Assembly (NCBI RefSeq): GCF_019059575.1
Contig: NW_024881503.1
Location: forward strand, 186,001 to 250,000
DNA: 64,000 bases
Reading direction: 5' to 3'
Origin: Amphibalanus amphitrite
Taxonomy: Eukaryota; Arthropoda; Thecostraca; Balanomorpha; Balanidae
Below are positions 1-10,006 of the stretch, piece after piece. The position numbers were made by a program, and so were the translations under genes. How positions within the stretch are numbered: position 1 is the first letter of the stretch; each line of letters starts with the position of its first letter. The notes beneath the pieces were generated by a model, which saw nothing but the letters and a program-made list of their open reading frames with translations, did no database searches and had not been told where the DNA came from.

Positions 1-587
1 GGGAATGGTTTCATGCACTCCTTGCAAGGTCCGGTGCTTCACTTTAGCATTGTTGACTTTGCGTGACGTCATTTATGACGTCACTAAGGCCATATAAGTT
101 TTTCGTCAATAACTCCTGATCAGATGGAGCTAGAGAGTCGGGAAAGCCACCACTGGACTCGGGAAGACCTACCGAATCGAGTGATATGCGATATGTCCTC
201 CTTCAACCATTTTCGTGACCTGAGGGGCTCCGACCTGACCTTGACCCGAGGTTAACGCCTTAAGTTGACTTCACCCGAACACCAAGTATAGCATTCGACG
301 CTCCTGAGCTAGACAAGCACGATGATGCCAAAATCGCGGCAGTGCGACCATTTTTGGCAAAGTAATTAACCAAAAACTGAGCCCGTGCCTTGTGGCACTT
401 ACCTAACCTAAGAGGTCACTGGCTGACCTAAGACCTTAAATCGGGTAGTACTTGCTGCGTCTTATAACGGCACACAAGCTCGTTTTTTTTCCGCGAGGCT
501 CTAGCTCAATTAGAGGCGAAACGGCGAGGGAGTTGTATCAACCCTCCCCGGTCAATATAGAAAACCAATCGGTCCGGCCAGGGCTAA
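1..587. mobile_element. TTAA-type element, right part, cut by window start
   Basis: This stretch aligns closely, by eye, with the right half of the intact copy at 25285-26318. Shared blocks are the TGACGTCATTTATGACGTCA palindrome region, the 'TTTTTCGTCAATAACTC' block and the end 'GGTCCGGCCAGGG'. The terminal motif CCGG occurs at 548 and again at 574, a 26 bp spacing that marks the 'duplicated' end of this family. The flanking target site has decayed to CTAA. The left end lies outside the window. Confidence 0.7.
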
Positions 588-1652
588 ATACCGGAATTGT
601 GATCTAATGTAAAAAGACGGCCCAAGGTAACCTGACGCAAGTGACAGGTGTCCTATATTCGCAGCGTCTTATATTCACGAAGGTCTCAATTTCCACTTTC
701 TTCAGCCGAGTGATGGTTACTAATAGCAAGGCTCTCTAAATGCAAGCCGTAATCGCCACGCAATATGTGGAAGGCTTTTGATGTCAACACATACATAAAT
801 GCAATAATAAAACCATATTGTATGCGCTTTCCGCAAAATTCATAAACTCAAGCGCGTCTGTTTTTAATGACCAGTCAACTACGCATGGATGCGTGCAGGC
901 CACACAGGTCAGCGTAAGCCGGGCGCGGCGGCCGAGCCGAAACTGGGGCGGGGCGGGCGGTAGTTGGGTAGGAATAGCGGCTCCTGCAAATTTTGCGCAA
1001 ATATGCGCAGTTAGCTTTTATGTTGCCCTGGTGTAAATTTAAATCCTGCTTCATCTCACAAAAAATCAGAGTGGGACTAGATGGGACTACCTGTTGTTTC
1101 CTTACTTAAACTTTGCAGTTATATTCCAGAATCACTCTAGGAGAGCCCTCATAAAAAAGCTACAGTAGATCTTAGTTGGGGAAAAAGTATACCAAAAAAT
1201 TTGCACTGACCAGTCGGCAACTTCATAACAAACATTTTGATGCATAATATGTGGGATTTCAATTTGGTGTCTATCAGCAATAAGACTCTGAATATCCGGC
1301 TCAAGAAACCTCTTGCTCCGCGTCAGTTTCCGAGTTCTGGGATACCCCATCTTCGGGGGCTGATTACAGTTATTTTTGGTCACCCGGATTAGTTTTTTTG
1401 GCCTAATTATAATAATTTGATCAATTTCAAATCGATCTATATAAAAAATAATCCGAAACTCCGGAATCGCCCGTGGCCTCTCGTGAGGGCGTTTCCGACC
1501 AGTGTGCGGCGGTTCAAACTGGCTCATACTGAAAGTGTGCGCGCCAAACACAAAACGCGGAACGATGATTGGTGGAGAGGAACACCCTTCTGCGCATGCG
1601 CGACCTAGGCCACGCCCCCTGTTAAAATTACTCACAAAAGGTAAATCTACCT
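588..1652. other. No gene recognised (GRAM gene intron or 3' region)
   Basis: There is a GC-rich patch near 915-965 and AT-rich sequence around 1390-1450. The long minus-strand open frame across 1132-1815 runs into the terminus of the next transposon and has no recognisable domain. I see no convincing exon. Confidence 0.5.
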
Positions 1653-2867
1653 TTAACCCGCGCACCGACGGGGGTCTGCGCCAACTTCGCACCGACGGGG
1701 GGGGGGGCGGATGACCGCCCCCCCCCTGAGATCTCGAGAACGAAGCAAGATAGCGACAAGCGGTAAACGGCGTCGGATACGCACGGCCAAGATCTACAAT
1801 TTTTACTAAGGTCATTTTCAGGTCAGGTCAAAGATGACGTCACAGGGGTCGAAAAAGTCAAAATGGCGGCGCTAGATATGGAGAGTTTTTCTCTAATAAC
1901 TTTCGAATTAGTCAAGATACGTCCAAACTAAGGGCATCATCGTGATCCTCTCGTCAATCCGCATCGAATGATATATATGTTGACCTCGAAAGGTCAAGGT
2001 CAAAGGTTGACCTCAGGTCACGTGACCTCGAGGTCATCATGATATCATTCGATGCGTCTTGACGAGCTGAACATAATGAGACCATCAACGCGTCTGTATC
2101 TTGTTCCTGTACGGAGTTATTGGCCAAAAACCTTTGGTGACCTTTGATGACGTCACATGACCTCACAGCTGCCCAACAGCAAAACAGACCTCAAGGTAGT
2201 GAAGGTTGATCGTATATGAAGTCATGTAAAGTATATGGGGCCATTCCGACCCATTTTAGTGGTAAAAACAGGGAGTTGATTTTTCCCCCATTGACTTATA
2301 ATGGGGAGGTCGCGAAATTGACCTGACCTTAGGTCACCGATATCAAAATTCCGAGATATACAAATTGTAGCTACTAATGACCTAATAATATCCTGCGACT
2401 TTCAAAGGCCTCCGACATCTACTGTAGCTGTGGCACGGTGACAAAGTTGCAAAAAAGTGACTTGAGGTTGGGTCATTCAAAGAGACCTGGTGACCTGACC
2501 TTAAAAGGTAGGAAGTTCAAACTTGCACACTAGGGTGGTCCATTTTGCAAAAGTTTCTAGGATCTTTCGGGCCGGGTCGGAATTCTTGTCGATACCATGA
2601 TACAAGGTTGTGTGCAAAATTTTATTCCGATCGGATAAATTTATCCCGTCCCGCAAAGCGACCAAAGTTTTCCCTATGTTAGCAATGACGGGGCGAGCGA
2701 TAATACGAATTCTCCCACTAAGTCCACATTTTTTGCTCAATACGCACTGGCAGTCACTAAAAAAAAGAACAGCAAAGGAGAGAAACGCATCAGAGTGGAA
2801 TAGGCATCCGTGAAAAGAGCATATCTGTATAGATAAAAACAAAATCCACCGTGCGTGCCATCATGTA

Positions 2868-3058
2868 CTATTGGTCTCAATATAAGGGCCCAGGCGACCT
2901 GTAGTTTTAATGCGGTGAATACCCTTACCCTCGCCACAGCTCGGGTCGAGTGCATCCCTCCTCCCACCCAGCTCAACCCCCACTCGAATTGTGGTGAGGG
3001 TGAGGGTATTCACCGCATCCAAACTACAGGTCGCCTGGGCCCTTATCTTGAGACCAAT
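2868..3058. repeat. Internal inverted repeat
   Basis: Arms of roughly 75-80 bp (about 2868-2950 and 2985-3058) are near-complementary. Both contain AAGGGCCCAGGCGACCTGTAG or its complement, and TGCGGTGAATACCC or its complement. The loop is about 35 bp. The structure sits inside the nested hAT-like element and probably arose by local inverted duplication. Confidence 0.7.
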
Positions 3059-3059
3059 A

Positions 3060-4260
3060 ACACCAATATCCCTCTCGGATGCAACGTCCGGTGCAGTGGT
3101 GCTCCTCGACCTGAAGGAAGTGCTTTTACTATTCATTGCCGTGCGCGATGGCGCTAAAAATTTCCCACTGATGAGGGCAACAGTGCAATACCCAGCTCTC
3201 GCAAAGTCGTTCACCACCCGTATATGTGCCGGTCGCCGATGAGCAGTGGTCAAGTCGTCATTGTCTGACCACTCGGCCGAGTCGACATTGAGGAAATCGT
3301 GGCTGGCCCCGAGGGATGCACCGACCGACAGATGCAAACGACGCCAGCGAGCGCTGCCCTGCCCCTGCACTGCGTCGAGGGCGACTTCGGCGCGGCAGGG
3401 TTCTTCTCTCTCAGCCGCTGCCGCATGGAGGTGGCGATCTCCTCTTTTCCTCGACCGTCTTCCCTTCGTTGAAGGAGAGACCGATGGCCGTGCCTTGCCC
3501 GGTTACCGTTCGAATATGTGTGGTAAGCGGTAGGAGCCTTTGCGGAGGGCGATCGATGTCAGTTCACAATGCCGAGGTGATCAGTGGCCAGACGCCAGAC
3601 AGCCGCGGTGCTACTTACCTTGTGACGATGAAGGTGGTGAACCGGACCATCGTCCTCTTCTCGTGCTCGGTGAGCGCGAGCTGACAGAAGAGTGTTCTTG
3701 AGAGTGTTCTTGACTTGAGAGATCTTACGTGTTGATCACCTTTGCCATCCAACGAGCACGTTGTAGGGCAACCGGTTTCAGGATGCTCGCTTCCAAGTCA
3801 CCATCCATCAAGACGATGGTGAAGTACACCACGTTGCGGTAGTCATCACGGGGCCGCTGCTTCTTCAGCAATGCGCGTCAGGTGACGATCATCTTGTCGG
3901 CGAAGTCGATTAAGTCATTGAGCGGTTTGAACCGTTTGAAATCGTGGCTGGCCCCGAGGGATGCACCGACCGACAGATGCAAACGACGCCAGCGAGCGCA
4001 CTCGGACACTCGGTCCGTGAGCTGCCACCACTTGGTCCGTGAGCTGCCACCACTTTACAAACCGCTTGAAAGACGGGATCTCGGGAGTCCGGGGCCTGAA
4101 GACGGATGGTGTGAAAAGTGAAAAGATGCGTCATGCATTTCGTAAGAGGCTGTTTCATCCAGCAAGGATTTGCTTCTGGCTGCCAAAACAAGCCACATTT
4201 CGGTGATTGAGCGTGTGCCTTTTGCAGCTTCAGCGGCCATCCCAGACGCAGGCAAATTCA
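3060..4260 (-). pseudogene. Decayed protein of the nested hAT-like element
   Basis: Minus-strand fragments read LNDLIDFADKMIVT, stop, then RDDYRNVVYFTIVLMDGD and LQRARWMAKVIN (about 3740-3900), and further on IRVVNDFARAG (about 3193-3221). From memory these resemble conserved blocks of an uncharacterised invertebrate protein family often multicopy in genomes ('PRDDYRE', 'ARWMAKAIY', 'RVVNDxAERGVALI'). Here the frame is broken by stops and frameshifts. A direct repeat of about 58 bp (around 3293-3350 and 3938-3998) shows internal rearrangement. No DDE motif is recognisable, so calling it the transposase is inference. Confidence 0.45.
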
Positions 4261-4790
4261 TAACTAGCGTAATGCATTCGCACCTCCTGGCATACAGGGC
4301 CTTGCTCCTGGCACTGAGAACAGGAACTGCAACAGGAACTGTGGATTATCGTTCCTGCCTGTGGCTGATAGAAAGACTAGATCTATCATTGAGAAGACTA
4401 GAGATAGAGAGGGTTGATACGTTGAGCAGGCAAGCTCCTTGGTAGATAGCCGCTGGCGCGACTGGGTAATGTTGAAAGACAAGTATTCGCCCTATATGCT
4501 AAAGGCTGGTACGTATAATGGAAACTTTGACCGCTTTGCGGGACGGGAAAAAATCATCCGATCTTAATGAATTTTTGCACAGAAGCTTGTGCTATAGTAT
4601 CGACAAGAATTCCGACCCGGCCCGATGAATCTGACGAACTTTATTTTTTACCATGTAAATGTGGACCACCCTATTGCACACCATGTGTAAAATTGATGAG
4701 GTTATAGTCATACTAAATTTCTTCCCGCTATTCGCGAAAAACCTCAGGGGGGGGGCGGATATCCGCCCCCCCCGTCGGTGCGCGGGTTAA

Positions 4791-5477
4791 AAAATGAGGA
4801 GTCAGAAAACCACATTTAAGTACTTATACACCCTTACGAGTTGATGCATGTTACAGGTACCTGTTTTTCAATAACAAGTAGTAGAAAAACATGCTGGTAG
4901 AGTAGCCCTACACCACCGATTCTGGTTTGTTAGGTAGAGGTACCCTCTCTTCTGGGTAATGGTACCCGAATCTGCATGGTACTGTAAACCCATATCAGGT
5001 ACATTTGCTACAGTGTGTGTAAAAAGAACCATAGGTGTACAGGGACCCAAAATAAATGGTGTATAATTATTTCTTTCCGAGTTTTAATATCCGGAGACAT
5101 CGGGATACCGGTACCCATAAGTGTAAAATTACCCGTAGAGGGGTAAATTTTTCTCTGCGTGTAGCGAAATCTGTAGACCTTGTGTAAGACCTTTGCAGCA
5201 AACCTATGGATAAAGGCACATATTGCAAACAAATAAAAATGTGTTTGGACGTTTTAATTTTTTTCCTTATCAGAAGTTTCTCCAAGGTATATTTCGTTTT
5301 CCCTTTTATAAGATCTCAGCGCTTCTACCTTCCTACCCACCGTTTCATACCGTCGCCCTTGTTTTTCCAAAAAACATCATTGTCCTTTTTACCAGCTTCC
5401 TCTCCTCGTCCTAGTCCTTTCTTACCCTCCCTGCCTTTTACCAGCTTCCTCGCTCCCATCCTAGTCTTTTCACTCAC
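4791..5477 (-). other. Probable intron following GRAM exon 4
   Basis: The region contains several GGTACC/GGGTAC words between 4855 and 5125 and a pyrimidine-rich stretch at 5320-5470. I found no further exon here, so the remainder of the GRAM protein is expected downstream on the minus strand, perhaps outside the window. Confidence 0.4.
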
Positions 5478-5684
5478 CTCCTTGTCGTTTCCACAAGCAT
5501 CAGCCTCGTCATGACCGATCTCCTTTCTCCAGACGCGCACCAGCGTCTCGAATGCCGAGTCTCTGCTCAGGAGACTGCCGAAGACGTGGCGGCCCTCGCT
5601 GCTTAGGATGGCCACGGCGTTCGGGATGATGCGCGCCGTCCTCTCCTTGGTGATATCCAGCACCAGAGAGCACGGGATGAGAAT
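5478..5684 (-). CDS. GRAM-domain protein, exon with C-terminal half of GRAM domain
   Basis: The exon has 69 codons in phase 0/0. The minus strand reads TTTCTACAG at the acceptor (just above 5684) and GACAAGGAG then GTGAGTG at the donor (5477-5471). It encodes ILIPCSLVLDITKERT, then ARIIPNAVAIL, HVFGSLLSRDSAF and LVRVWRKE. This is the second half of a GRAM domain as in GRAMD1/GRAMD2 proteins (pattern 'I..ITKEKTA..IPNAI......F.FTSF.SRD..F...'). GRAM domains bind phosphoinositides or anionic lipids, typically at ER-plasma membrane contacts. The residues after RKE are acidic and polar (GHDEADACGNDKE) and probably leave the domain. The previous exon is 8968-9071, across an intron holding a Transib-like element and a tandem duplication of this exon's own acceptor. 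Confidence 0.88.
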
Positions 5685-6150
5685 CTGTAGAAATAAGAGC
5701 CTGGTCAGTGGTGTGGTGGGTATTCCTCTCCTTGGTGATGTCCAGCACCAGCGAGCACGGGATTAGAATCTGTAGGCGCAGAGATAATGGCATTGGTCAG
5801 AGCTGTGGTGGGTATTCCTATATTTGGTGATGTCCAGCACCAGCGAGCACGGGATGAGAATCTGCAGAAATAGGGATCTCTGTCAGCGATGTGCTGGGTA
5901 TTCCTCTACTTGGTAGCGTCCAGCACCAGCGAGCACGGGATTAGAATCTGTAGACGCAGAGATAATGGCATTGGTCAGAGCTGTGGTGGGTACTGGGTAT
6001 TCCTATATTTGGTGATGTCCAGCACCAGCGAGCACGGGATGAGAATCTGCAGAGGTAGGGATCTCTGTCAGCGATGTGGTGGGTATTCCTATACTTGGTG
6101 ATGTCCAGCACCAGCGAGCACGGGATTAGAATCTGTAGAAATAGGAGCCT
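5641..6150 (-). repeat. Tandem duplication of exon acceptor plus exon start (six copies)
   Basis: Six copies of a unit containing CCAGCACCAGCGAGCACGGG begin near 5661, 5747, 5838, 5924, 6023 and 6109 (spacings 86, 91, 86, 99, 86). Read on the minus strand, each unit holds a T-rich tract, a CTGCAG or CTACAG acceptor and the first 11-14 codons of the exon (ILIPCSLVLDITK). Only the copy nearest 5684 continues into a full exon. The others run into GAGGAATACCCACC and then the next acceptor. Confidence 0.85.
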
Positions 6151-6589
6151 GGTCAATGGTGTGGTGGGGATGAAATGTGAGACGGGGCGCGAGTTGAGAC
6201 TGTGATGCCATATCTTCGTACCATGGGCATTGGGCAGCGAAATAAATAAACCTTTCAGTAAAAAAGGTGATATTTTGATATGGGAGATGAAGGTGTCATC
6301 AATTGGTAGCAAGATATGGTAGAGGCAAGGTAGGGGGAAGAACTGATACAACTTGGATGTGACACCTGACACATTGAAAATGCTGTCTAATGGAAACGTT
6401 CGATACAACAACACGCAGATAAAAGGATATTATGAAAGAACGGAAAAGTAAAACAAGATCTGCTGTTAAATTAAATATAAATCAGTAGATGATGGTCGGT
6501 GCATTATATAACACCAATATAAATATTAAATAATACGAAGCCAGTAACGACAGAGCAGTATAAGTCGTTGGCCGTTTCCGCTCCAGTCG
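6151..6589. other. Intron sequence, nothing recognised
   Basis: AT-rich sequence lies between the acceptor duplications and the Transib-like element. The minus-strand open frame over 5941-6414 is formed by the repeat units and has no independent support. Confidence 0.4.
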
Positions 6590-7980
6590 CACAGTGGGCC
6601 AGGCGCTTCAAAAAAGCGGAATTAAATCATTGAGCACAGCTGCGGTGCCAAAAACGATTCGTTACAGGGTGAAATATCATGCTAAAGCCGAATCCGATAT
6701 CCATTTTCAAATTTGATTGGTTACGCTAGGTCACTGACCTATGACGTCATTATTTAATTTCTGCGCTGCACATATGCCTGGGACAGGCGGGCACTATGCC
6801 GCATTGGCCGCGCGTTTGCAGTCTTTTCGTGGTTTCAAGCGTTCAAACATGTGATATGATGTTGGTCCCATGCATTAGGGTGGGTGTAAAGGTCACCTGA
6901 AGGTCAGGTCAGGTCATTGACCTTTGATGACCTCGGTTCACTTTTTCGAGTTTTACATGTTTCTGGGCTAGTTTTTGGAGCTGAATTCGAATTTAGGAAC
7001 CATTTGAACATTTACGAAGTAGTTTTGGTGCCTTCGTAACATGTTACGAAGCTGTCAGAGGCGGGCTGACACCTACTACGAATACCCGGCAGGACCCATA
7101 CTGGTTGACCTGACCTGAGCTGACCCGACCTGGCCTAAATGCATGACGACATCATCTGTGATCAAAACTAACATGATATTCGTGATCAGCATCCCGAAAA
7201 CCCCCTTAGCAGCCACACTATACGACGTTCTAACAGGTCCCGACTTTCGGCCATTGACCTGACCTCAGAGGTCACCATTTGACCTATGACCTTAAAACCG
7301 GGTACCGTTGGCTTCGTCTCGTGACGACCTACACGATAGTTTTTTCCGCGAGGCTCTAGCTCAATTAGGGGCCAAACGCGAGGAGGGTCGCATCCCCCTG
7401 TGCCGTCGAGGGATGCAAAACGGCCTATGCCGGCGAGGGTTAAACCCTTATTTGTCCATTTCGCGCAAAAATGCGCAAAATATTTGCATTGGGCAGCAAG
7501 CTATACACCTTGAGGAAAGTCAGGCAGCAAATATCTTCGTGTTGTTCGGTGACGTTTTCTTTATATCCTTATATAAATTCATTGCGTCGTTGCACTACCA
7601 CGGTTCCGAACAGGCACTGTAAACCCCACCGCTACTAGTAAGCATGAAATAGTTCCCGGGAACTTGAGTACGAGAAACATGCGCAGAAATACCGGCTGTT
7701 ATTTTAAAGCTATTTTGTACGGAATAACTTAAATGATTTTACGCTGAGAGCTTTTGAATCGGGGGAACGGAATATGGTACACAGCAGTCATTTCCATCTC
7801 CAGTCGGTAAGTCCTACTTTGCGACGTTATAGCATTATCTGCCTTGACATTGGGGAAAGGAAACTTGCTTATTCGGAAACTTTGGACATTTTAACAATAC
7901 TCTATCTCATAATTACAGGAATTTCACCGAAGTTGAATTTCGACTTAATTCCGCTTTTTTGATGTGCCTGGCCCACTGTG
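6590..7980. mobile_element. Transib-like non-autonomous element with RSS-like ends
   Basis: Inverted ends of about 38 bp begin CACAGTGGGCCAGGC on both strands, inside a perfect 5-bp duplication AGTCG (6585-6589 and 7981-7985). A CACAGTG-type start with a 5-bp duplication is characteristic of the Transib/RAG group. Each end has heptamer CACAGTG, a 12-nt spacer, then the A-rich CAAAAAAGC. No transposase is visible. The body contains a broken TTAA-type element. The element lies in the intron between GRAM exons 3 and 4. Confidence 0.7.
6720..7439 (+). mobile_element. Truncated TTAA-type element remnant
   Basis: The right end GCCGGCGAGGG is followed by TTAA at 7440-7443. The motif also occurs as GCCGTCGAGGG at 7402, 27 bp earlier than 7429, which is the duplicated-end signature. 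The block CGCGAGGCTCTAGCTCAATTA matches the element at 1-587. The left terminus is missing. AGGTCA/TGACCT words are frequent around 6880-7280. Confidence 0.65.
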
Positions 7981-8682
7981 AGTCGCAGGCGTAGACAGAA
8001 GACGTCAGCGAGATTAGGGGGCATTTTATCGACAGAATCTGACCTGTCATCTGCTTTACGTCACGGATTGATTTGATTTGTGTCCAGAAGAACATTACCC
8101 AGGAACCAAAGCTCTAATGAGATAAAAGTCCGACAGTTCCGATCCACCTTTCACCATATATCATCTACAGATCGCCATATTTCTAGCCTTTCTAAAAGTG
8201 TGGGCGTAATCGCAACAGAGGAAAGCACATTTCAGGCAATCCAACGCGGAAGTGAAAACTCGGCAAATGTTCATTTCGTGGCCTGGTTTAGACGACGTCA
8301 ATATTGAACCTGCGAGTGTGCTCAGCCCAGAGGCGAGCCCACACATACTCCGATGAAGGTCACAACTGCCAACAGGAACTAGCGCATTTACTTGATGGTA
8401 TTATGCCTTGGCGAATAATCTTATCTCAGGGGATAGGGCAATTTTAACATTGGATGCTATTCCAAATGTGGCAAAGCAAGGAAAATGAGGAGATACATAA
8501 GTGTTTTGATTTGTGTGTTGTCTGTAGTGATAGTGATAACGTGTTTCTTCCATAGCCAATACAATCTACACCTATGTGAAAAATGGAAACACGTGGTCGC
8601 ATCGCCGACATTGAGTACGTACATGTTTCAGAGGAAAATGGCCACTTCGTCTCATTTAGTGTTTTCACGCAAGTCTGAGGCG

Positions 8683-8823
8683 GCGTTCGATGTCTCCCGG
8701 ACGGCAAAGACTCTTTTGCCGTCCGGCCAATCCCGTCCAAGGTCAGCGGGGGCTCGGCTGCGGTTATGAAACGTGATTGGCCGGACGGCGTAGAATCTTC
8801 GCCGTCCGAGAGGCATCGAACGC
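8683..8823. repeat. Short inverted-repeat MITE-like palindrome
   Basis: The arms start GCGTTCGATGTCTC and end GAGAGGCATCGAACGC. Each arm itself folds on CGGACGGC/GCCGTCCG, and the inner edges are GGCCAATC/GATTGGCC. It lies in the intron just downstream (minus sense) of exon 8968-9071. I could not define a target duplication. Confidence 0.7.
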
Positions 8824-8967
8824 GGGGTGAGTCTGCAAGTAATGTCGGAGAGCTTCGAAAAAGGGCGCTCACCCAAAAGGCAATCACACTTAAGACTTCT
8901 TACTCAGACGTATTCTCACTCAGGCCTGTTCTCATTTAAACGTGTTCTCACTCAGCCGGGTTCTCAC

Positions 8968-9071
8968 CCTGGTCACGTGGCCGAACAGGTTAGAGTAGAA
9001 GGCGAAGTGATGACTTGTCACGTACAGCCGACCCTGTAGGAGGATGTCGCTCACCAAAGCACAGGAGAACG
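8968..9071 (-). CDS. GRAM-domain protein, exon with N-terminal half of GRAM domain
   Basis: This 104-nt exon is too short to stand out as an open frame. Its acceptor on the minus strand is TTTTTCACAG (just above 9071) and its donor is ACCAGG then GTGAGAAC (8967 down). It enters in phase 1 and leaves in phase 0. It encodes FSCALVSDILLQG, RLYVTSHHFAFYSN and LFGHVTR, a textbook GRAM core ('SCAL..DILLQGRLY.T....FYSN.FG'). Joining it to the upstream exon completes a serine codon (T plus CG), and it runs in phase 0 into ILIPCSLVLDITKER at 5684. The three-exon join gives an uninterrupted domain, which is strong evidence for a real gene. Confidence 0.9.
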
Positions 9072-9591
9072 CTGTGAAAAAGGTGAATTAAGGTGAAGTC
9101 CCTACTCGTCAGAAAGTGCTGTTGACGAATAAAGCACGCCTGATCGCTAGCGTGAAATCAATGGGGTTCGATATAGTTATTTACAATACACATTATACGG
9201 ACACATTAGCCCGACATTAATTATTAATGACGTTGTGAGGCCAGCATGGTAGGATAACTCGGTTAAAACAAGCATCAAACAAAGTGTAGCGTAAATGTAA
9301 ATAATCCAACAACCCGCACACACACGCTGGTGGATCATAAGACGCATGTCGTCACTCGTGAACAGCTTGATTGAAGTCATTTTGTCATATGGTTACAGCT
9401 TGCTCGTCAGTTATTAAGCCGGAACTAGGCTTGGATACTATTTCAGCGCAACATCAAATACCTATTTATAACCGTAACAGCGTGTCCCCAGCAGTAAGCC
9501 ATTATTTTGAACAAAAGCGCCTCAGCTGCAGCACATTTAGAACATGCGATGATAGCGTGAGCCACTGCAGTGTCTAATCTCTGCATCTTAC

Positions 9592-9731
9592 ATTTAATGA
9601 TTTTCTCGTGGGCGTCCAGGTCCTTGAATCTGCGCAGGAACTTGCGTTGAGAGCGAGGAACTTCGAACGACGTCTGCGATTCCAATCGGTTCATGGTGGG
9701 CGTGCTCCTACTGAGGTTACGTAGCGCATGT
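9592..9731 (-). CDS. GRAM-domain protein, exon leading into the GRAM domain
   Basis: The acceptor is TGTTGTTCACAG (above 9731) and the donor is ATTAAAT then GTAAGATG (9591 down). The exon is 140 nt, entered in phase 2 and left in phase 1. It encodes HALRNLSRSTPT, MNRLESQTSFEVPRS, then QRKFLRRFKDLDAHEKIIK, which fits the segment that precedes 'SCAL' in GRAM proteins ('FhKLFkdlp..EkLI'). The internal ATG (MNRLES) has context CCCACCATGA and three CCAAT boxes lie just upstream, so it could also be the start of a short isoform. In the minus direction the nearest upstream compatible exons are 15081-15376 and 48658-48801; both end in phase 2 and complete an arginine codon here. Confidence 0.85.
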
Positions 9732-9751
9732 CTGTGAACAACACGGGACAA

Positions 9752-9818
9752 CCAATCATCGGTCAGTGCGAGCTGTCAGCGACCAATCAGGAGCGAGGGA
9801 TGACTGGACGGCCAATCA
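9752..9818 (-). promoter_or_regulatory. Three evenly spaced CCAAT boxes, possible internal promoter
   Basis: CCAATCA occurs at 9752-9758, 9783-9789 and 9812-9818, spaced 31 and 29 bp, and reads ATTGG on the minus strand. Spacing of about three helical turns is typical of cooperating NF-Y sites. They sit 20-90 bp upstream (minus sense) of the exon with the Kozak ATG MNRLES. The promoter role is inference. Confidence 0.45.
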
Positions 9819-9896
9819 GTAGGGTGACCGCTTTCGACAGAAAATGGTTATTCTACATATAGTCTATGTAGAGAGAGGGTGTATAGACAATTCGAT

Positions 9897-9935
9897 GGAT
9901 AGAGAGAGGGGGAGAGATAGAAGAGAGAAGAGAGA

Positions 9936-10001
<66 letters not shown>

Positions 10002-10006
10002 AAAAA
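9897..10006. repeat. (GA)n microsatellite with A-tail
   Basis: The tract starts with interrupted GAGAGAAGA units, becomes a pure GA run of about 55 bp and ends in an A9-A10 run. It lies in the intron upstream of the 9592-9731 exon. The translated ER/RE and LS repeats here are not coding. Confidence 0.9.

Larger units (their letters stand above)
2531..4673 (-). mobile_element. hAT-like DNA transposon with decayed coding region, nested
   Basis: The element has imperfect inverted ends of about 150 bp starting TAGGGTGGTCCATTTT and ending in GGACCACCCTA. It is flanked by a perfect 8-bp duplication, TTGCACAC (2523-2530 and 4674-4681). The empty site is readable in the relative at 47135-48114 (around 47248). 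An 8-bp duplication and a TAGGG end fit hAT best; P and Merlin elements also make 8-bp duplications, so the superfamily is not settled. The minus strand carries fragments of a protein. Confidence 0.8.
1657..4786 (+). mobile_element. TTAA-type (piggyBac-like) non-autonomous element with nested insertion
   Basis: TTAA occurs at 1653-1656 and 4787-4790. The ends are CCCGCGCACCGACGGGGG and its complement. The left end repeats CGCACCGACG at 1661 and 1688 (27 bp period); the right end has one copy. Both ends carry a G-run/C-run hairpin with loop CGGATGACCG or CGGATATCCG. The interior is rich in AGGTCA. The copy at 47135-48114 is the same family in inverted orientation and lacks the 2531-4673 insertion, so it serves as the empty-site reference. 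No coding capacity of its own is visible. Confidence 0.85.

Noticed and set aside
1132..1815. 227-codon minus-strand open frame, the longest in the window
   Set aside because: It runs through a transposon terminus and flanking DNA, has no recognisable domain or acceptable start, and its composition is that of the flanks.
2868..3058. Separate MITE inside the hAT-like element
   Set aside because: The inverted repeat has no defined termini or target duplication; more likely a local inverted duplication.
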